Of a stretch of DNA of 64,000 nucleotides, positions 59,431 to 64,000 are shown piece by piece. Below the pieces are notes generated by a model. It saw only the letters and a program-made list of their open reading frames with translations. It had not been told where the DNA came from and searched no databases. The position numbers were made by a program, and so were the translations under genes. The stretch lies in contig JACVRA010000022.1 in the NCBI GenBank assembly GCA_019828545.1, forward strand, positions 372,001 to 436,000, read 5' to 3'. This stretch comes from Paracamarosporium sp. OC-R06-R3 (lineage: Eukaryota > Ascomycota > Dothideomycetes > Pleosporales > Didymosphaeriaceae). Each line of letters opens with the position of its first letter. Position 1 is the first letter of the stretch.

Positions 59431-59454
59431 TGGATGGATGTGGATGTGGATGTA
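59431..59454. repeat. GGATGT-type microsatellite
   Basis: TGGATGGATGTGGATGTGGA and a few following bases form an imperfect 4-6 bp repeat. On the opposite strand it produces a His-rich open frame that I do not regard as a gene. Confidence 0.8.
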
Positions 59455-62347
59455 GCGGCTCATGACGCCAAGCCGGCGTTGCCCCACCGGGGAAAACATG
59501 TCTCCTACCTCAGCGACAATGCGCGCAAAGCAGGACACGATCGCTACTGAAGTGTCCGAGTACTACTATCGTCGCCGACAGATCATGCAGAAATGCCTCT
59601 AAGATCTGTCAGCTTGCTGATGGTGGGTGCGACATGAGTCGGCTTGACGTCGCGACTGCAGCTCTGCCACTCTCCTAAACTTTCTTGTAGTAGAAGCTGT
59701 TACAGACCTAGTACAACAATGCCCTAGCGCTAGATCACTCGTTCGGACATGGTGCTCATTCGCACTTCCGCCGGAGAAGCGAGAAATATGGTTGACCTCA
59801 TCGTCTGGACTCCAATCTCCGAGGTTCGTTACGCAAGTAGCTACACTACTCAACTACTAGCGAGCGGTGAGATGCTGTGTGTCTTTTTCACTCAGCTCAG
59901 ATGTTTGCTATCTATAAGCGTGTTCGTTGATTGTCTCTTCGTCGCTGGCATGGTTCCGCCATGGACTCTTTCAGTCATCTTCATAACTCATTTCGATCAG
60001 CAGTTTAACATTCTTTATCCCCCAATCATTCCGTCTACCAATCATACTCATTGCAGTCTAGCTTATGGTGCACAGCATGCGTCTACATGTGGGATGAAGG
60101 ATCAGCACGGTATTGACCATCAGATCAAGTTCTTTCATAAGAAAAGAAAAACTTCATCGGCGAACGAACATTGACGTACACAGTGCAAAAACGCTTCCGC
60201 TGTTGCTTGAAGGCCTCGGCCGTCACCAAAAATCTTCCCGGCTTCGTATCGAGCGCAGTAAAGCGAAGGATATATCACGAAGTATGCATGCAGTCAACTG
60301 CACTTCGGTACGTTCTAGCTGAAGAGTCACATCCATGTCAGGTTCATTACCATGTGTATTCTGAAATTTGCATTGGCATGCATCTTGTTTGCTCGCCCAG
60401 CAGATCTCTTACAAAGACACATGATGCCTGAACCCGCGGTGACCCCTACTCAGCGCGGCGGACCTCAAGCAATCGACCTGCAGATCAATATCCCCACCCC
60501 TCAAACATGAGAGTCACGACCCAAACATTGAACGTTAATTCCAGTTGCTGCGTTTTGAAGTTATCGAAAAGACTCAAGAAACCAGCAACTGCGTGAAACA
60601 ATAGACTGCGTAGAAAAGGGTCTATCTTCCAGGGTTTAGCCAGCGACCAGCGCAGCACTTAGTGGGTTATCATCTTGGCAGGCGATTCACAAACGCCATT
60701 CCATCTAGGTCTAGTCGAAACCTTCTAGTGAAGCTCGTCCCGAGCCGTTCAGTCGCTCGTGTGCTAAACATGGATGGCTACGCCGCTTTGCTTTCACTAG
60801 CCATAAGCTGAGTCGTGTGCCTCACCGGAAAAGTATTTTAGTTCTAAGGCCAGGAGACAACGCGACGGGTGCCGCAGCACCTGCTGTCTATTTGCACTAT
60901 CGACGTCGAAAATGGTGAAACATGTCCCTGAGGTAGCAAAGCTATACGGTAATCAGTTGGATTAGGTAACAGGTAAGATTACTAGGCTTTACGTTGCGGC
61001 ATGCGCGGTTCAACGCGGCGGTGCTTGATTGTCGAGCTGATGTGTTCTCAATGTTGTTGGTTGGTTTGAAAGAGCACGCTCACTATCGACAAGAAACGCT
61101 CCCGGCTGATGGGTTCCGGAATTTCTCGCATATTTGGAATTTACTGCACAGAGGTCGTCTCGCTCCTAGTATTGCAGCTTCAATTACCATGTGAAAAATG
61201 CTGTCGTCGACCAGTATCGTGCATCTTCATTTTGTTCGTCATTTTCATCAGTGAGCCTCATGTCATGCGACGGCACTACTCCCGTTGTGAAGACATTCGT
61301 TGGAAACATGATCCGCCCGAGGCCAACAGCAACCGTGGTCAATGTTGACGCGGAATCCCCGGCGCGGGTGGAGGGGTAAAGTGACGTTATGGCGGGCCTT
61401 GCGGATTACACTTCGATGCATCCTAACGCGAGATCATGTGTTTATTAGCCATCGCCACCATGCAGCCTGCTCGTGATGTGGCGCTGCTGTGCCTGAGGCG
61501 GTGTTGTTCGTGACGGGGTACTGGGATCGCAGACGTTCGGGAGCGCTTGGGTCTAGAGTAGCTGGAGATCCCGAGGCCACGGGACCTTCACGTGTTTACA
61601 GATGCAGGTGACATCTGAACATAAACATCATAATCGCAGTGACAGCCATATCCCTTGTAACCAAAAGGATGTCGATGCGGAAACTACAGAGCGAAGTGTG
61701 CCTGTCAATACCCGACAGTGTGTATCTCAGCTCAAGACTAAGGCCCTGCGGCTCACAGCGCAAGCCTCCGCATCATCCATATTCGTTACATCCGCGGAGG
61801 GCAGCATTGGGCAACTCTACCATGCACGTCAAATTTTACGAACCCGCTGCTGACGCCGATTAGATCCAGATTGCCGCGTCCGGCAATCTGCGAGATGGCG
61901 TGCGGGATACTATCGACAGGCATTATTGTTGCGCTTTGGATGCGGAGGAAAAAGACGGTTTCCGCAGTGTAGCTGCAAGCCAATGCGTAGTCGGAATCGC
62001 CTCTAGGATTAATATTTCGGGTAAAGCAGAACGTGCGGCTGATGCGTGTTGGAGTCACATAGTGTTATCAGTCATTATCGTACGTGTGATCATAGATGAC
62101 CGGGAAATGAAGTCGGGACCGAAAGCTGTGAGATGTGCGTGCAATTCTGCTCATGAGACCACCATATTGTTACTCATGGTCGAATCGCCCTGCAGGAGCT
62201 CTCGAGAGTGTCCCTCCGCTGGTGCTTTTGCGCAACGTAAGGCTGCAGAGGGGGTGACACGACGGGTACGCTCGAGTCTGTGGCACCTCGCCTCGTTATT
62301 AGGGTCTTAGACACGTGTGGATTTGTGCGACCGGCAGCAGGTCTATG

Positions 62348-62397
62348 GGATGCATTACACAGCGGCTACAGAGCTTTGGATGTTGCACAGCGGCTAC
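62348..62397. repeat. Short direct repeat, about 30-bp spacing
   Basis: GGATGCATTACACAGCGGCT at 62348 and GGATGTTGCACAGCGGCTAC at 62378 are near copies, sharing the CACAGCGGCTAC core. Confidence 0.75.
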
Positions 62398-64000
62398 TTT
62401 GGGATGTCGTACATACACATCTGGAAGTGATAACCGATTAAAATGCCCGTATTCCGAGTGTGATGGTGTGTCTAAGCACCAAGCTCATGCATTTGGCTTT
62501 AACAAAGATGTCGTGAAGCCAGAGCAGGGCAGCAGTGCTGCGAATACCTGATCAAATTGAGTGTTAGCAATCACTAAGGATAGCCAAGTCCTGCACCAGG
62601 GTGATGCAAGGGTCCTTTCGTAGGTATTGTGTGTTTACTGTTTTCGTGTGTCGGTAGATTGTGTACCCTAGAACCACTTTGAAGTTCATGATGTACCTCG
62701 CACAACATGTCGTAACGAGAACAACCCTGTCGATATCTATCTATATGCGTGCTCTTATGCATCGATGCGAGATGTCGTCGACGTCAGGATTGTATTCGTT
62801 TGGATGCTCCACGTCACATTGAGGCCTTTCCGTGACTTGCTCCTAGACCGTCTCTTGCCAGCCCATCGTGAAACAAAAGGGCAGGCAGAAAACGTCGTTG
62901 AAGATGACAAACGTTACGACGAGCACATCATCGTAACGATGTTCGATAAGCGAGGCGATCGTCAGGGTCCTCTATTCATATCCAGGGATTTACGCATTGC
63001 TTGCTTTAGACATATACAGTTCGTGTTCATACTAGAATTGTATAGCTTTTGCATACTGACACAGTCCGAACTACCACCGAATATGATCCGTTCACCATCA
63101 CGGTGGCAAACAGGGGCCGCGCAGCCGCCACGTGCGAATGCTATGCAGGAAGAACATCTTGTCAGACAGCTAGGCGTGCCCAACACGGGAGCGTGATGGC
63201 GTGTGCAGTCCAGTACAGTGGCCGAGGTCCCCAGCTCGTGCTCTGCCGATGCAGTCAGCTCTGGGGTTCAAGATAGTCCAATCGACTCCAAACCAAATCC
63301 CCGTGGTGTAGCGCGTCGTGCGAACTTCGAGTATAAGCAGATGAGCATGTGTAGATTGAAACTTCAGCGTGCATTTCCTAAACCAGAAGATCACGGTGAG
63401 TGCCATTTCTGGAGCATTCGCTGACGTGCTTGCTTGTACGATAATCACCAATATTTCGAGGAGAGTAAATAACAACACACCTGTGGGATTCGGACGAAAA
63501 CTGCAACCATTGGGTAAGTGAGTATCTCTCACGCATGCAATTGTCGCGATTGTTACCATGTGTATACCGGTACTATCGAAATCCTGCAGAAGCACAGGCA
63601 ACGACTTGGCAACATACGAGTCTTACATACAACCCCGCATTTTCTTCAACAGGTTTTCGTGAGACGGCGATTGGCATAGTATCCGCAACCTATAAGAGAA
63701 CTTGGTAATCTGACAGCTCGGTCGTATTCCAAACCCTTCGAGTGGAGTTTCACATGGCTTACAGCCCGTCCACATAGGGCTCTTAGGCGAATAAGCAGAT
63801 GGCTGTGCTTGGTGTAGACTTGGCGGTGTTGGCCGAATAGGCGCGAACACATGTTTGCGGACGGTACGCCATGACGTTCGGCCCGACAAGCTGAATGCGT
63901 TTGTAAAGTATAGCGATTTGATGTTAGGCGTCCCAGAGCCGCGCTTTCAGGGTAGTAGTCGATACTCAGCGTGAGCGCTGCGCCTCCGAATAGAGACTGA

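Larger units (their letters stand above)
58601..64000. other. Long gene-free stretch
   Basis: At least 5.4 kb with no frame above about 143 codons and no recognisable domain, tRNA or transposon. Small repeats are a GGATGT-rich tract at 59431-59454 and a near-duplicate at 62348-62397. A 19-bp match to the PKS coding region is at 61800-61818. It may be regulatory or subtelomere-like spacer, or may hold genes with very short exons that I cannot resolve. Confidence 0.55.

Noticed and set aside
59182..59538. 118-codon minus-strand His-rich frame, metal-binding candidate
   Set aside because: The His run comes from the GGATGT-type microsatellite read in reverse; the rest has no protein-like pattern.
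62765..63196. 143-codon plus-strand frame in the distal spacer
   Set aside because: No family resemblance, no flanking exons, and an equally long minus-strand frame lies next to it.

Overview
This window is nuclear DNA of a filamentous ascomycete. The genes are split by short introns, mostly about 46-70 bp, with GTRNGT donors, CTRAY-type branch sites and YAG acceptors. Both tRNA genes carry introns. The gene set is fungal: a melanin-type non-reducing polyketide synthase, a PTH11-type fungal rhodopsin-domain protein, a DUF2985 membrane protein, Spt10 and Rbd2. A Dothideomycete, probably of the Pleosporales, is my inference from the PKS type and gene style; it was not tested by any search. Exon coordinates were derived by hand from splice signals, reading-frame continuity and family knowledge. 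Internal frames close to a whole codon number for every multi-exon model except the chitinase 5' end.

Layout. 1-1019: 3' end of a TFIIIC TPR subunit (sfc4/TFC4). 2116-5547: divergent mitochondrial pair OCT1 (-) and MIC26/27 (+). 6645-6737: tRNA-Leu(UAA). 6900-8755: flavin monooxygenase-like gene (-). 9742-11176: MRX10/RMND1-like gene (+). 11509-11615: tRNA-Met(CAU) (-). 12203-15545: divergent pair RBD2 (-) and GAA1 (+). 15861-18818: divergent pair RPN9 (-) and complex I 40 kDa subunit (+). 19757-20849: BTB-like gene (-). 22371-24730: GH18 chitinase (+). 25807-26766: membrane J-protein (-). 27267-28602: unrecognised gene (+). 29171-29854: BTB-like gene (+). 30661-31578: 3'-5' exonuclease-domain gene (+). 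32026-32745: glutathione S-transferase (+). 33296-34321: BTB-like gene (-). 34775-36206: PTH11-like membrane protein (-). 36908-39101: DUF2985 protein (-). 40249-41855: SPT10-like acetyltransferase (+). 42724-45503: APC2 (-). 46328-46918: FKBP (+). 47375-48133: prefoldin subunit 3 (-). 50789-57385: melanin-type PKS (-). 57386-64000: no convincing gene.

How it fits together. The first 48 kb is mostly housekeeping: RNA polymerase III transcription, mitochondrial import, cristae and respiration, GPI anchoring, the proteasome, the anaphase-promoting complex and chaperones. Several divergent pairs share promoters of about 170-240 bp. Accessory-looking genes sit among them: the monooxygenase, the chitinase, three small BTB proteins sharing a C-terminal motif, and the PTH11-like protein. 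The only secondary-metabolism core gene is the PKS. It stands alone, with about 2.7 kb of gene-free DNA on one side and at least 6.6 kb on the other, and no reductase, dehydratase or transcription factor is visible next to it.
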